Source: Bolinopsis microptera (lineage: Eukaryota; Ctenophora; Tentaculata; Lobata; Bolinopsidae). From it: a DNA stretch of 60,000 nt. Positions within the stretch are counted from its first letter, which is position 1; each line of letters starts with the position of its first letter. Location: positions 6,326,001-6,386,000 of the forward strand of contig NC_087074.1 of assembly GCF_026151205.1 (NCBI RefSeq), read 5' to 3'. Shown one piece after another: positions 10,692 to 22,757 of the stretch. Made by a program: the position numbers and the translations under genes. The notes under the pieces were generated by a model, which was not told where the DNA came from, ran no database searches, and saw only the letters and a list, made by a program, of their open reading frames with translations.

Positions 10692-12442
10692 GCAAAGTTA
10701 AAAGTTGTAATAAAAATTTTATCGTCATCAGGATTTTTTCCGTGAGTTTTTCAAATTTGCCCATATGCATAATAAATATGTCGTACGACCATTTAGGGAA
10801 TAATCGGTTAATATAAAAGCGCAATTAAGCGTGCATATCATATTTCGCGCGCGTAATTTGACTGCTGACTTAGAAATAGAATTTTGCTGTTTGCGGTTGC
10901 CACGCGCGTCAGCAAAATGATTTCAATTGCAAGATCAGATTCCTGTTTCCGTTTGGTACGCGTCACTTAACACTTCCCTGCGATAATTATTCAATTTCAC
11001 GGGCCAGAAGATTTATTAAAATTGCCATCGTACGCATTTATAGAGCCAATTTGTTTTCTGGGCAAACTGCCAGCTCGAAGAACATAACACCGGAGTTAAC
11101 TTTTGTAGTGTGACCGAGATAGGTGTTTAGCGTATTACACAGCATGGCATGATCTCTGAATTACATGTTTCTTTTCTTACTTACAGCTTTAGTTATAATA
11201 GTACTCGTTAATTCCTGTGTGGTGACTTATTAACACATTTGTACAATGGACATTGTTCCTGCGTTCTACTGTTCTTTTTTCGGTATAGTATGTCGCTCAT
11301 GGTTGACAAAAGGCGTCTTATTCTAATCGAGGTAGATGTCATGTAGGATTTCATGTACATTAAGAGATAACAGCATAACATTTCTACATAATGTATAAGG
11401 AACGGTATATAATTTGACTCCTTCAGTCTTATTTTTTATAGACGATCAAAGCAAACTTAATTATAACAAGATTTACTCGTAAGTAAGCTTGAAACTTAGT
11501 TATCTGGTATTGCAGCTATGTATGATTGAATGAACACTAAACAACAAAAATAGAACACTTATTCTAATTTTAGAGTAGGCTTATGTGTACAATATGCATA
11601 ATTATAACATATTATGCTGACTTACCGCGGGTATAACAGGTGTGTCATGGGTGTTATAAAGGTATTAGCTCTACTTGCTGTGCTTGTGAAGCCCTGTTTG
11701 TTACTTTTCTGGAGAAGTATTAAAGTATTGAGCCGAGTCAAGTAATTGGATATTGGTCATGGGTTTTCCTGTTTCGGTATATTATCAGGCTATCACGCTG
11801 CACGGCTCGCTGTACTCTACTTTAATTCCTACCACTTCGACACTTTGTGATGTATTTTAAAAGTTTACTTATAAGTTATACTTTAACCCTCTAGAACCTT
11901 CTAGAACACAAGGATCCCCGTTCTTCGCCTTGCAGAGCCGTTTAGTTCTCTTGTTTTTCTTACCTTTCCATGTTTTGCCTTTGGAATATGTCAACTTTAG
12001 GTTCCCTTTTCCATGCGTTCTATTTCAGTCGCTTATACCTGTGACGAGTTTTTAATTTCGTTTCGGTTTAGTCCTGTCACCTATCAATTTATCAACACTA
12101 AAAACTTATCTACTTTTAAAAAGTGATTTATGTCATTGTTCTTGATCTGATTTGATTTTTGATTTAAATATTTGATCTTTGAAATTTGATTCGAACTTAT
12201 TTTGACAGGAACTTGATAATGTGTGAATCATTAATTTGGTTAAAGGGCCTGTAAAAGTGAAGCCATTGACTTAATATAATTATACCTAAATTACAATATG
12301 GATACGTTTTTCTGCTTAATTCGTTGAGTCAAATTCAGAATTTCCACAAACGCCGTTCGATATCTGAACAAAATATTCTTATATGCATAATATACTCTTC
12401 AATTTTATCTTCGTATCTCATCATTAGGTAATGTAAACTGCA
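10692..12442. other. Intergenic region upstream of the helicase
   Basis: AT-rich with no convincing coding exon. A possible splice acceptor (AACTGCAG) at 12435-12442 just upstream of the helicase ATG suggests that a 5' untranslated exon lies further upstream in this stretch or that the leader is trans-spliced. Confidence 0.4.
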
Positions 12443-12462
12443 GCCGAGGGAAGCTAAGTGCG

Positions 12463-14542
12463 ATGTCGGGCAGAAGATATCGGCGGCGTTCCGAGGAATC
12501 CAACTCGACGTACCGACGAGATAGTTACGACGACAGTCAGGCGGCGTACAGTCGACTGAAATGCTGGAAGTGTGGTAAGGTCGGCCACGCAGCCAGATTC
12601 TGTAACCGCATCACTGATAAAGAAGAGCTTTACGAGATAGACCGTATTGACCCGGGCATCAAGTTCAAACTGTTCAAGTTCTCTCCAGTCAAAGTCACTA
12701 CTCCTGGTACTTTGTGCGGGGACTGTAAAGCTAAGAGTAAAGAATCTGATGATTCAGAAACGAAAGAAGAGGAAGATCCGTGCAAATGCACGAAACGTGA
12801 CCCAGAACACAAACCAATTGACGAGTTTAAAGATCTCAACTTAGATAGGAAGTTGCTTGGGAACATAACAGACAAGAGTTGCTGCAATTTTGAGGTTCCC
12901 ACCCCGATCCAGCGTTATGCTCTTCCCATAATCAGCGAGGGGCACGATGTCATGGGGTGTGCCCAGACTGGTACAGGTAAAACTGCAGCTTATATCATCC
13001 CGATGGTGAAATTCATCAAAGATGGAGGGTACAAGAAGAAACCTGTGACTCGCGAATCACCTCAGAAACCAGAAGTTCTGATTCTAGCCCCGACTAGGGA
13101 GCTTGCTACCCAGATAGAGAAAACAACGAGGAAGCTAACCAATGACATCGAGCCTAGCTGTGGAGTGTGTGTTGTTCACGGAGGACTTGGGACTAATAGG
13201 AAGCAACAATTGGATAGAGTGAGGAATGGGTGCAATATTTTGATAGGGACAACCGGTCGAGTGAGACAGCTTATTGAAGACTTCACGATAAGTTTAGAGA
13301 ACATCAAGTTCTTTGTATTAGACGAGGCAGATAAGATGCTGGATATGGGATTCGGACCTGACATAGATCTGATAATTGACAGCCGTAAGACAGACATGCC
13401 CTCCACCAAACTGAGACAGAGCCTTCTCTTCAGCGCCACCTTTAGACCTGATCTCCAGAAGGTTGCGAGGAAGTCTCTCAAAACGAAGTACAGACTGATA
13501 GAGGCAGGGGAGATTGGTTCTGCGCAACCTAACGTCACCCAGAACTTCGAGCTGGTTGATAACTACAACCAGAAACTGTGGCGGTTAAAAGAGATTCTGC
13601 TGGACCTGCTGGTAACTGCTGAGAAATCCTTCCTCAAACACAAGTGCTGGGAACACGAGCAGGGCAGCAATCACCCAAATATAGGAGATTACATCCTTCA
13701 CATGCTAGGAAGCTGCTCTGACAAGAAAATACTTGTTTTTGTCAACACAAAGAAATCCGCTAGAGAGATAGCGTACAGTGTTTCGGAGTATATCTACGAT
13801 CAATGCAAAGGTCGGTTCCGGAAGAAGTTCCGTGACCTTTACTACGTGGAGGATGATGCCGATCTTATCGAGAACTTTGGAGCGATATATTTGAGCGGGG
13901 AGCTGTCACAACCTGAACGTGTTCAACATCTGAACGCGTTCAAGGACGGAGTTTACCCGATAATGGTTTCAACTAACGTGACAGCTCGAGGGATAGACAT
14001 AGAGGGGGTAACGCATGTCATGAACTTTGACTTACCCTTGAGTCTGTATAGTAATCCTAAATTTCACGAGCACGACGCCACTGCTCTGAGAGAGGGTCGG
14101 ATCAGCAAGAAGCCGATCAGAGATCAGTTTGAAGAGTATATCCACAGGTTCGTTTGCATCACAAGGTATAAATACAGTGTTCTCATAGGTCAGTTTTTAA
14201 TTAGTTGGTTATTTCAAATGAAATGTTAACAATACCTTGCATTGCAGGATAGGGCGGACTGGTCGAGCAGGAAACACTGGAACAGCTATAACGTTCTTCC
14301 AGCGAGATATTGACCATCACCTAGCTATCCCTTTAGTCAGGATGCTGAGTAAAGCTAAACAGGATGTGCCGGAATGGCTTGAGGAAATTGCAGGGAAACC
14401 AAGTGGTGGTGGTGGTGGTGGGAACAAAGGAGGGAGAGGAGGAGGAGGAGGAGGAACAGGGCAGACACCAGTGATTGGGGTAAATGATTGGAACTATACC
14501 GAAGGTATTGGGGCTACTGAGTTGTGGGGAAATGAAACTTAA
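12463..14542 (+). CDS. vasa: Vasa/DDX4-like DEAD-box RNA helicase
   Basis: Two exons, 12463-14147 and 14248-14542, separated by a 100-bp GT-AG intron that splits the motif VI Arg codon; product 659 residues. An Arg/Ser-rich N-terminus is followed by one CCHC zinc knuckle ([14 protein letters not shown], about 34-47), a Q motif (VPTPIQ), motif [11 protein letters not shown] (about 167), [13 protein letters not shown] (about 287), SATF (about 323), ILVFVNTK (about 423), TARGIDI (about 508) and HRIGRTGR (about 561). The end has [12 protein letters not shown], a typical Vasa/DDX4 sequence, then a Gly-rich tail and a late Trp. Vasa unwinds RNA in germ granules and supports germ or stem cells; that role is inferred. 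Oddities: motif Ib is TTGR instead of TPGR, and there are sizeable extra segments between motifs III and IV and between V and VI. DDX3/PL10 is the alternative, but it normally lacks a zinc knuckle. Confidence 0.75.
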
Positions 14543-14757
14543 TATTAATAATATTAATGAAATGTTCGCTTTGTGAACTGTTATCCCTCATTTATAGCAA
14601 TCAGTGTCCGAAGATTTGTTTAAATGCCACTGATTATGATTGGAGTAACTTGTTGGAATCTTAGAATTGCTGGAACTTTTTAATTGTTTTAGAACTTTTG
14701 ACCTTTATCGTAAGAAGCGATTTGTGTATATTAGGGTTGCCAGTCTGCGCGACTTTG

Positions 14758-14763
14758 AATAAA
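14758..14763 (+). terminator. Poly(A) signal of the helicase gene
   Basis: AATAAA about 215 bp after the stop codon. Confidence 0.5.
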
Positions 14764-14789
14764 TAGAAAGAAAACATTTCAATATTATT

Positions 14790-15400
14790 TGTAACTAGTG
14801 TAACCCGGCCTACGGCCGGGATTTCACTGCCGCAGTTAAAAAGGGTAGGAGTAATTACTCGCTGAGTCAAAACCCGGATTAGGCGAGCAATTCTATTCGG
14901 AGTGCCCTCACGTATCCAATAGTATGCTTAAAAGATAGTAATTCTTAATGAATAATCAATAGAAATTAACCCTTAACACCATGCACCACACCAGCCTATC
15001 ATATTTGTGAACATGCATTACATTGTCGTATGAAAGTATGAACTCTCTCTACAGTCCAAACAGACCGTTTGAGCACTCCCTCCCCTAATAAGTTTATAGT
15101 ATTATATGACCATGTAATATATACGCCATGTAATATATACGCTACATATGCAGAGAGAGAGAGAGCTAGCCCCGTAACTCTTGCCGTTCTTCTCAAGCCA
15201 TTTTATGTAACATATTTTGTGGTACAAAACCATCAATTAAACCACTTACCACCGGCCGATTTTTATAAAATTTGCTTATTGGCTTCGTCAGAGTTTTGTC
15301 GGCACTATACCGAAAAAACCAGTCCCGTAACTATTACCGTTTTTTTTGTATAACCGTTCGGAAATTACACACAGACACACACACAGACACACACACATTC
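14790..15400. repeat. Probable non-autonomous element with GC hairpin and CA tail
   Basis: Starts near a perfect hairpin CCCGGCC-TAC-GGCCGGG (14804-14820) and ends in an ACACAG/ACACAC simple repeat (about 15366-15398). Two similar segments with CCCGTAACT and TACCGTT-like cores lie at about 15170 and 15325. No coding frame is recognised. Ends are approximate. Confidence 0.5.
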
Positions 15401-15689
15401 TGGTGTTATTAAGTTGATAGCAGCGATATAATTATAATGAAATGATCACGATAGTGATACCATGTGAATATCAAACTTTTTTTAAAACGAGCAAAATATT
15501 TTATGACACAATTGGAGTTGTTCCGATATAAGGCTTACTTTTATCTGGAAAAATTATGAAGTTTTAAAAGTCGATTTTGAAGGTAAAGATCGAGTTTTCA
15601 CAACCCCATCTAAAGATCCCCATTGGTGTTTCAGAAATTCTTAATATAACTTTCTTTTGATATTTTGAAATTGAAATTTGACTCCATTA

Positions 15690-16080
15690 GTGCCGGTGGC
15701 GGGTTATGCTTTGTAAAACTGTAAAAGTGAAAGTTTTTTTAAATGAAAGCAAAAGTTCTTTAAATGCGCGTTAGTTATAACCAGGAAACCTTACCGGCTG
15801 GGGCCTAACTTCAAAAGTAAAAGAGGTAGAGACCTCCGGTTTTTTGCAAAATAACACCTTTTGCCCCATTTTCAACTCCGATATCCACCAAGTTTTTCCA
15901 AAAGTTTCTAAACTCTAAATGGGTGGTCTTTACGAATTTTTTGATTGATCCCATTTCAGAAACCGAAGATATGACGGAATATTTCGGAATAATAAGACGA
16001 AAATCAACAAATTTCATCAAATTACGCGAATTTTACGCTTACTGAAGCGGCAAAAGCCGTGCATCATTAAATATATTATT
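15690..16080. repeat. Dispersed repeat related to 17540-17970
   Basis: Shares TTTTGCCCCATTTT and CAACTCCGATATCCACCAA with the segment at about 17735-17790, and both end with a run containing AAATTACGCG, GCAAAAGCCG or CCAAAAGCCG and CATCA. Function unknown. Confidence 0.6.
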
Positions 16081-16174
16081 ATATTAAAAATAGCGCGAAG
16101 ATGTATGTGGTGAACAACATCTACAATTTAGTTTTTCAAGGAATATTTTTATGTCCAATAAGGTATGATTAGTA

Positions 16175-16217
16175 TTTACTGGGCGGCGCTCAGCCTGTCA
16201 TTCCGCCGAATCTCTAT
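16175..16217 (-). repeat. Short dispersed repeat with GCTGAGCGCCGCCCA core, inverted copy
   Basis: Nearly identical over about 42 bp to 10649-10690 but on the opposite strand. Confidence 0.7.
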
Positions 16218-16429
16218 GTTTATAAACATTATAGGCATAGCCTCTGGTCCCAAGTAAAGGTAAGATTAATAATTAATATAAAAATGAATTTTCAATAATC
16301 CGGTCGAGGGTTGGCGGTGACTTTATTTAATATTCAAATTTTGTTCTTTGTTTGAATATGCACAGCTGCTGTAGGTGTGGCTCTGCTCTGCTCTGTAATT
16401 ACCGTTGGCGTTACCAATACCATACCCAA

Positions 16430-18668
16430 GGCCAAACGCAAAATGATTCCGAGAATGAACTCGATCGCTCACTTTTGCCATTCATTCACGGCCTGCAAAT
16501 TTTATTTGGAATTGTAACGATTTCAATAACTGCTGTGAGGGCGTAGCTGTATACTGGTAACGCATCGTTAGTGCTGAGTTCAGGCACCTGACACTGCCTT
16601 CTATCAATATTATCAATTGATTGAAAAAAGGAGACACTGGCGACTGAGAAAATTGTAAAAATAGCAATGTTTAGTGATTTTAGCAGTTTTCCATCGATTT
16701 TGGCGTACCTAACGTGTAAAGCTTACTTATTTTCAACTAGCTTATAGGTATCACAATATAGACCTATAATCTATATATCACAATGCTGGCAAGCATTACC
16801 GTCGCCCTTATATTCACAATACTATTTACCCCCTATACTAGTATATCCCCTTTATTGTTTTCCAGGCATTAAGACTCATCGAAAGTAGTTCAGCAGGTAT
16901 ATCATATATTTAAGTTCAAAACATTCTAATTCAATGTTAAAGATGACAGGAATAAGAAATAGTTATGTGGAGATTTTTAAGAAATTTTCTCAAAATACGC
17001 GCCAGCATGTTATACGAAATTAGGTAAAAAATCCAAAATCGCCATATTCAGGTGCCTTAAAAACCATGTTAAAATTGAGTTAGAGATCTGAAACTTTGCA
17101 GGGCGTCTAGACCTTGTTTAAATCGACTGTAAAAAAATTGCATGTTTCAGGAGTATCGGGAAGTGGGTTTTCTGGAACCCCTGTTTTACAACAGATTGTC
17201 GTGAAGTATATATATGTATGTATAGACGCTTTTGCAGTCAATTATAGCCTACATTTAAGTGTCCGTAGATTCAAAAGTATAAAAGATACAGTCATTTCGA
17301 ACCACAGGTTTTAAAGGTAATTGTTTATACCTTAGTTTACATTATATCAAAAAATAATTTATCTTCATCATCATCACTTGATGACGTCATCAAATTAAAT
17401 GTTTTCAAAACTTGATTTTTGACAAAGTAACAACTTTTCAAATCGATTTTAAACCATTAAGGAGTAATTTTATTCAAAATCTGATATGAGGACATTTTCA
17501 CCTTAGATAGGTAGTGCGCCATCGACAGTGAGCCGCGCGTGCCGACTGTAGGATGGTTTTTTAGCGCTAATTTCGGCCAGCACAATTTTCTTCAAACAAA
17601 TAGATATTTAGAATCTTTCCCGACCTCCGATTGCAACAAAAATTGGTAAGCTTACTTATAGATTTACAAGGAAAGTGTCCGAAAAATGTAAAGCATATCC
17701 AACCATCAGAAATTATGTTACAGCTAAAAGCAGCGTATTTTGCCCCATTTTGATCACTATATCAACTCCGATATCCACCAAATTTTTCGGACAGATGTGA
17801 AAGCTCTATTGGAAGGTCGTCGCCAATTTCCAGAATGATCTCATTTAACTTTAAGGAACTAAAGATATATCCAAATAATACGACAAAAATCAACGAATTT
17901 GGTCAAATTTGGTCAAATTACGCGGCTTTTACAGCTAATTTTGCTCCAAAAGCCGCGCACCATCAAATATGGCACCTAGGCGAAACTCACTGATCTTTCC
18001 AAAAAGGTATGACAAATTTGGTATTGTGAAAATTCTCACAGTCTCTAGAAAACAATGGTACAAAAATTTTTAAAATCCGAGCAAGTTTATTTTTATGGTG
18101 CACCCCCTACCTTAGATAATTGTTCAAGCATTCTGAAAATCTACCGGAAAAGTTTTTTACTTTGCTCCTTCATAAAGATATTTGCTATTGAAGTAAGTGC
18201 TTTTTTGAAGAATAATTTTATAAAAACACAAAAGTTGTGAATTAGTATTCTCTGGTGTTGGGCCATCCCTTGGGTTGTGGAGCTCAATTTTGCTTCTTAA
18301 AGGTCTAAATTGTGTTATAGGCTAGTTTTAAAGTTGAAAATCGAAAAGTTGCACACGTGGGGACACGTCCAAATTGATAGAAAATTGCTAAAATTACTGA
18401 AAATTGCTGTATATATAAAATACTGCTATGCAAAAATTTACGGTGATTCAATATTGTATGCGCACACAACGTCCGCTCAATGTTTGCACGTGCGAAAGGT
18501 GAGAATTTTGCTCATTCGTGATTTCGAAATAGCGAGCGACCGATTTCATTCTCGGTATCAATTTGCATTTGCGGACGGTTATTCAAATTAATATCATTTC
18601 CTTTTGTTTGGAAAAGAGAGACACTGGCAGCGGTACACTGTACCCATGATTATGGGTTTTGGTCAAAT
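16430..18668 (+). mobile_element. Foldback-family element, copy A
   Basis: Matches the arms of the giant palindrome at 27758-31634. The stretch from about 16770 (CTGGCAAGCATTACCGTCG) to about 18510 follows the same order as the arm at 29500-30890. The right edge (18535-18668) is the family end with CCCATGATTATGGGTTTTGG at about 18642-18661. A diverged relative of the terminal hairpin is seen at about 16440-16650. A different repeat, about 17540-17970, interrupts it. Small open frames inside are not conserved as proteins. Confidence 0.7.
17530..17970. repeat. Insertion in copy A related to 15690-16080
   Basis: This segment is absent from the corresponding positions of the two palindrome arms, which pass directly from the TGACGTCATCA region and the ACAAAGTAA run to the AATTGTTCAAGCATTC region. 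It has two direct GAATTTGGTCAAATT-like units near 17915. Confidence 0.5.
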
Positions 18669-19827
18669 AATATAATAGGAACGTCTTGGACAAATAAGCA
18701 TTTAATTGATGAACAATTTTTTCAAGCCTGATCTAATGCAATATCACTGATCCAAGACCAACTCTCTTTTCTCAATTCTGAAAGTGGAAAGCTTTTGTCG
18801 CATGTCATCTTCTTCTTCTTCGTCACATCACACATGTCACTTTTGTCTTATGGCTCCCAAAGTTAAATTGCTTTTTTAATAATTAAAGAGGGTTAAGTTG
18901 CAGCACACTTTTTTCACCAATAAACATTGTTGCCAAAGTAGTATAGTCATAGATTCTTTCAGTGATCTGTCTCTCTAGTCCCAGCTGATCACATCGCCCA
19001 CCCATAAAAGTAATAATATATTATACATTCTTCTAGTTTTAAAAAGGAACGTAGGTTGTAGCGCGATGCACTACTAGACTGGGTCGCGCCGCGCATTTTC
19101 TCGCAACCACAACCGTATGCAGATCGGCGAGATGCGAAGGATTGACATTGTGAGTCAAGAACGTAGACGACATTTGTGCGCACGGCCGGCACGTATGTAT
19201 TTACGCAGGCAGGCAGGCATGACGGTCGCAAGCTACCATATACTAGCAGGAACCCGTCTAACCCTAAGTGGTGTCAAGACTCAAAAGATTTAATTAATTA
19301 TTACCTATTTTATTTTTCGTTTTTGACACCAAATTTTGGGCACTATAAATATAATTGTCATTTCTTGGCCAATTTGTTATTTTTTCATGCTGATTTGAAA
19401 ACCATTAAGACATTTCACCCAGTCAAAAAAATTTCAGTTTTATATATTTTACGGTTTTTGCGAAAAGTCGTGTTAAAGTTGATGCCGTGATGTCAGTAAA
19501 ATGGTACGGATATATATCGTCTCGCTGTAATTGTATATATAGTTAAATACAAAGGAAAAAAACTCGTAGTCGTACGCTAACCCTTGTCCAATTGACTCTT
19601 TTGTGTCTTCGGCACAGGAGTCAGGGATCGGGAAAAATAGTATATCCTTGTACATTGTACCTATGTACTTATAGTTATGACTATGTGTAGTAGTCAAACA
19701 TTACAGAGATTGGGAGGATATTAAGTTTTTTACATGCTTGGTAATACCTTTTTGTTCCTAAGGCTGCAGTGAAAACACAATCCATTGGCATTACAATTTG
19801 AATCGATCGAAAATGAACATTCATTCG
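18669..19827. other. No gene seen
   Basis: Repetitive and AT-rich. About 19055-19105 carries a GTTGTAGCGCGATGCACTA motif that recurs inverted at about 33115-33155, so a dispersed repeat is present. No supported exon. Confidence 0.4.
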
Positions 19828-19835
19828 GAAAAAAT

Positions 19836-20299
19836 CAGAGTTGAAAAATACGTATTTAACGTATTTTATATAATATCAAAAAAACGTTAAATACGGCGTA
19901 TTTTATTTTCGCTGAATAAAATTCGTTAAAATACGTTACAAGTGATTTTGTAGCATTAAGAGCTCCAATGAAATAATAAGTACTATTTCTATATATACAA
20001 GATAAAAGTTTGATTAAAACTCCCGTAGCTCTGTAGTTAATCACCTCGCGTATGATTTAAGGGAACTGTGCACGTGCTAAAGCGTACCAAAGCGTGCAAA
20101 TACGAATCATTACGAACCGTAATGACGATGTGTCTGAAAAAATTGCGAACGAAATACATAACTTATTAAGTTTTTGGATGCAATTACGAAAAAAATAGGC
20201 AAACGTATTTTAACGTATTTTTGACGTATTTTATTTCTAAGCAAAAAAACGTTAAATACGGCGTATTTAAAAAATTATCTCACGTATTTTTCAACTCTG
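19836..20299. mobile_element. hAT-type MITE
   Basis: 464 bp with perfect 17-bp terminal inverted repeats CAGAGTTGAAAAATACG and a perfect 8-bp target duplication GAAAAAAT (19828-19835 and 20300-20307). An 8-bp duplication with CA-started ends is the hallmark of the hAT superfamily. Subterminal copies of AACGTTAAATACGGCGTATT occur near both ends. No transposase frame, so it would need one in trans. Confidence 0.92.
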
Positions 20300-20503
20300 G
20301 AAAAAATTAATTGTTATCATTTGATTTGATGTGTATACTTACTTTTGCACCCTCCTCCGTGTATATTTGATATTGTGTCAAGTACCTCTGGCACGACGCC
20401 ATCGCCATTGCTCGGGGCTTTTAAATGAACAAAAACATTTATACCTTATTCTAATTCACTATATAGCCTCTGTAACAGTAAACTGTTCATTGAAAAACTA
20501 TTA

Positions 20504-20687
20504 AAAAAATCGCACTGCCCCGGCACACGGCAGAAATTGTGATAAGACTATATATATAACTTTGAGTTTGAACTTTCTACGCTGAAAGTCTCAAGGTTTC
20601 AATATTCATCATTTCTTTTTCGTTTGAAATTGAATGCACACGCATATTATAGTCCTATCTCAATCTGCCGGGGCAGTGCGATTTTTT
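20504..20687. mobile_element. TA-flanked MITE
   Basis: About 184 bp with perfect inverted ends (an A-run then ATCGCACTGCCCCGGCA on the left; complement on the right) and TA at both outer borders (20502-20503 and 20688-20689), as for Tc1/mariner-type elements. The superfamily is inferred from TA alone. Confidence 0.75.
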
Positions 20688-20923
20688 TACACAGCATGCA
20701 CAGCACTTACAGTAGCTCTCTGCTTTCACATTAGCAGTTGTTTATTTAAAAATTCAAATAAGGTTTCGGGTTGAAGTGGAGGGCTGGAGTGCGCTGTACT
20801 TTGAGTTGTTCAGTGCTCTCATAACAGTGCGATTATCTTGCACTGTTTTTAGAGAAACTAACAACACAGTCCGTGCGATTATAAACTAATCGCACCGATT
20901 AAATAACACCAAAAGCGTGTAGT

Positions 20924-21037
20924 TATACGCGAATCTAACTGTATGTATAATATGATTACACCAGTTATTGCACTCGGATGCGCCTCGTGCAATTAATAGT
21001 TTAATCGCTTTATAAAACGCAGTTAGATTAGCGTATA
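20924..21037. mobile_element. Small palindromic element
   Basis: About 114 bp with inverted ends TATACGCGAATCTAACTG and its complement with one mismatch. An internal TTGCAC...GTGCAA hairpin is present. No coding capacity. Confidence 0.6.
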
Positions 21038-21440
21038 GAAGCATGCATACTGAGTGGCACTAGCAGGATGACAACTAACAAAACTAAAATTAAAATGAAA
21101 TTGAATAATGAATATATTATAGCAAATGATTCGGCTGAACCAGCACATAACGGTGTTTTCTAAAAATTAAAAACACTTTTCAATCGTGACAATACAATAG
21201 TGACGGAATACACGGTCTAGATAACAATGAGAAAATGAAACCCGCGCACTGGACGACCAAAGTTCCAAGAAACTGCTGCTAACTGCTGCTCACTGCTACT
21301 AACTGCTACTAACTGCTGCTAACTGCTGCAAAATGCTACTAACTGCTACTAACTGCTACTAACTGCTGCAATCGCGCCCACGCATTGCGCGCACCGTTTG
21401 CAGCAGTTAGCAGCAGTTAGTAGCAGTTTGCAGCAGTTTG

Positions 21441-21550
21441 TTGTCATACGTTGTATGACCCGCCGCGCACGAGTGCGCGGCTCCCCCTGTATCGTCAGGA
21501 CGATAAAGGGGCCATAGTGAAACGACCGTGGGGGTCGCAACGTGATACAA
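21441..21550 (-). mobile_element. 110-bp hairpin-string insertion, family ii copy 1
   Basis: Starts TTGTCATACGTTG and ends in the complement of TTGTATCACGTTG. Internal hairpins in order: GTCATAC-GTT-GTATGAC, CCGCGCAC-GA-GTGCGCGG, CCCCTGTATCGTC pairing with GACGATAAAGGGG, and CGACC...GGTCG. Flanked by GCAGTTTG on both sides (21433-21440, 21551-21558), although that sequence is also part of the surrounding repeat. An opposite-orientation copy is at 32341-32428. Confidence 0.75.
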
Positions 21551-21786
21551 GCAGTTTGCAGCAATTAGCAGCAGTTTTATGCGTGTCTTTACTGCGCAAC
21601 GCACACACTGCGCGCACACACTGCACGCAACTGCCGAAAACTGCTGCAAACCATGCTACTAACTACTACTAACTGCTACTAACTGCTATTAACTGCTACT
21701 AACTGCTACTAACTGCTACAAACGGCGCGGGCAATGCGTGGGCACGATTGCAGCAGTTAGTAGCAGTTAGTAGCAGTTAGTAGAAT

Positions 21787-22146
21787 ATAGTTGGTTCGTG
21801 TGCACTAAACGCACTTTTAAAACCGAACGCACTTTACGCACGAAAACTTTTAAAAACGCACTTTTAAATCTGTTTCTAACAAATCAGTGCGTGGGCACGG
21901 AATAAGTGGAGAAACTTGTATATATCCACGGTAATCTGCGCAATATCAGTGCATCTGAAAAGACTGGTGCAGCTGCACGTGGGAGTTATCTTTTACACTA
22001 CCTTAGTACTAGTAAGATGTAGGAAGGAAGAATTTTGTAATTTTTTAATTCGTAAGGCAAACGCACTTTACCGCACTTAAACGCACGAAAAAATCTTCAC
22101 GAACTTAACGGATTTTTCTTGGAAAAGTAACGCACGAACCAACTAT
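21787..22146. mobile_element. MITE nested in the 10-bp satellite
   Basis: 360 bp bounded by inverted ATAGTTGGTTCGTG ends; several AAACGCACTTTTAAAA- and ACGCACGAAAA-like subterminal repeats. It interrupts the satellite. No coding frame. Confidence 0.75.
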
Positions 22147-22331
22147 GGTTAGTAGTAGTTAGTAGCAGTTAGTAGCAGTTAGTAGCAGTTAGTAGCAGTT
22201 AGTAGCAGTTAGTAGCAGTTAGTAGCAGTTAGTAGCAGTTAGTAGCAGTTAGTAGCAGTTAGTAGCAGTTTGCAGCAGTTAGCAGCAGTTAGTAGCAGTT
22301 AGTAGCAGTGAGCAGCAGTTAGCAGCAGTTT

Positions 22332-22757
22332 TTTTGCACTTTGGTCCTCCTGTGCGCGGGGCTCTAATTCACTTATTGCTTATCTTAAAGGCGAATACTG
22401 TGCCCAAATTTCTATCCTTCAGCTTCTGTTTCTATTTCACTTTTTTTGACGTCGTTACATTCGTTTTCGTTATCACCTCAATGATTGCTTCAATAGTAAA
22501 GTTAAAACATTTGACTTTATTGACCTAGCGCTCGAGTCATTGGTATTGGTAAATTTTCAATGCAAGACGTTAAGATAGTCCCTCCTGGACCTATCCCCGC
22601 CAACCATGGACCTTTTAAATACCGGACCTTTTTAACTTCGGAAAACGGCCTTTTTAACGGGTCCTATCTAGTGTGAGGGTCTCACTGTATCATAATTCAG
22701 TAGGTTAAGATCTTTAATAATTTAAGTTCAGGTCTATGTTTCTTGCTCTGAAGTAAA
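22332..22757. other. Upstream region of the GPCR gene
   Basis: No repeat or exon supported. A possible acceptor (ATAATTCAG, ending about 22700) precedes the GPCR ATG, so a non-coding leader exon may exist upstream. Confidence 0.35.

Larger units (their letters stand above)
21271..22331. repeat. 10-bp satellite arranged as a foldback
   Basis: Blocks of AACTGCTACT (about 21271-21370 and 21640-21722) are followed by blocks in the opposite orientation AGTAGCAGTT (about 21400-21440, 21553-21577, 21750-21783 and 22147-22331). The last block has about 15 nearly identical units. Opposed blocks would pair into long hairpins. Two mobile elements are nested inside (21441-21550 and 21787-22146). Confidence 0.85.
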
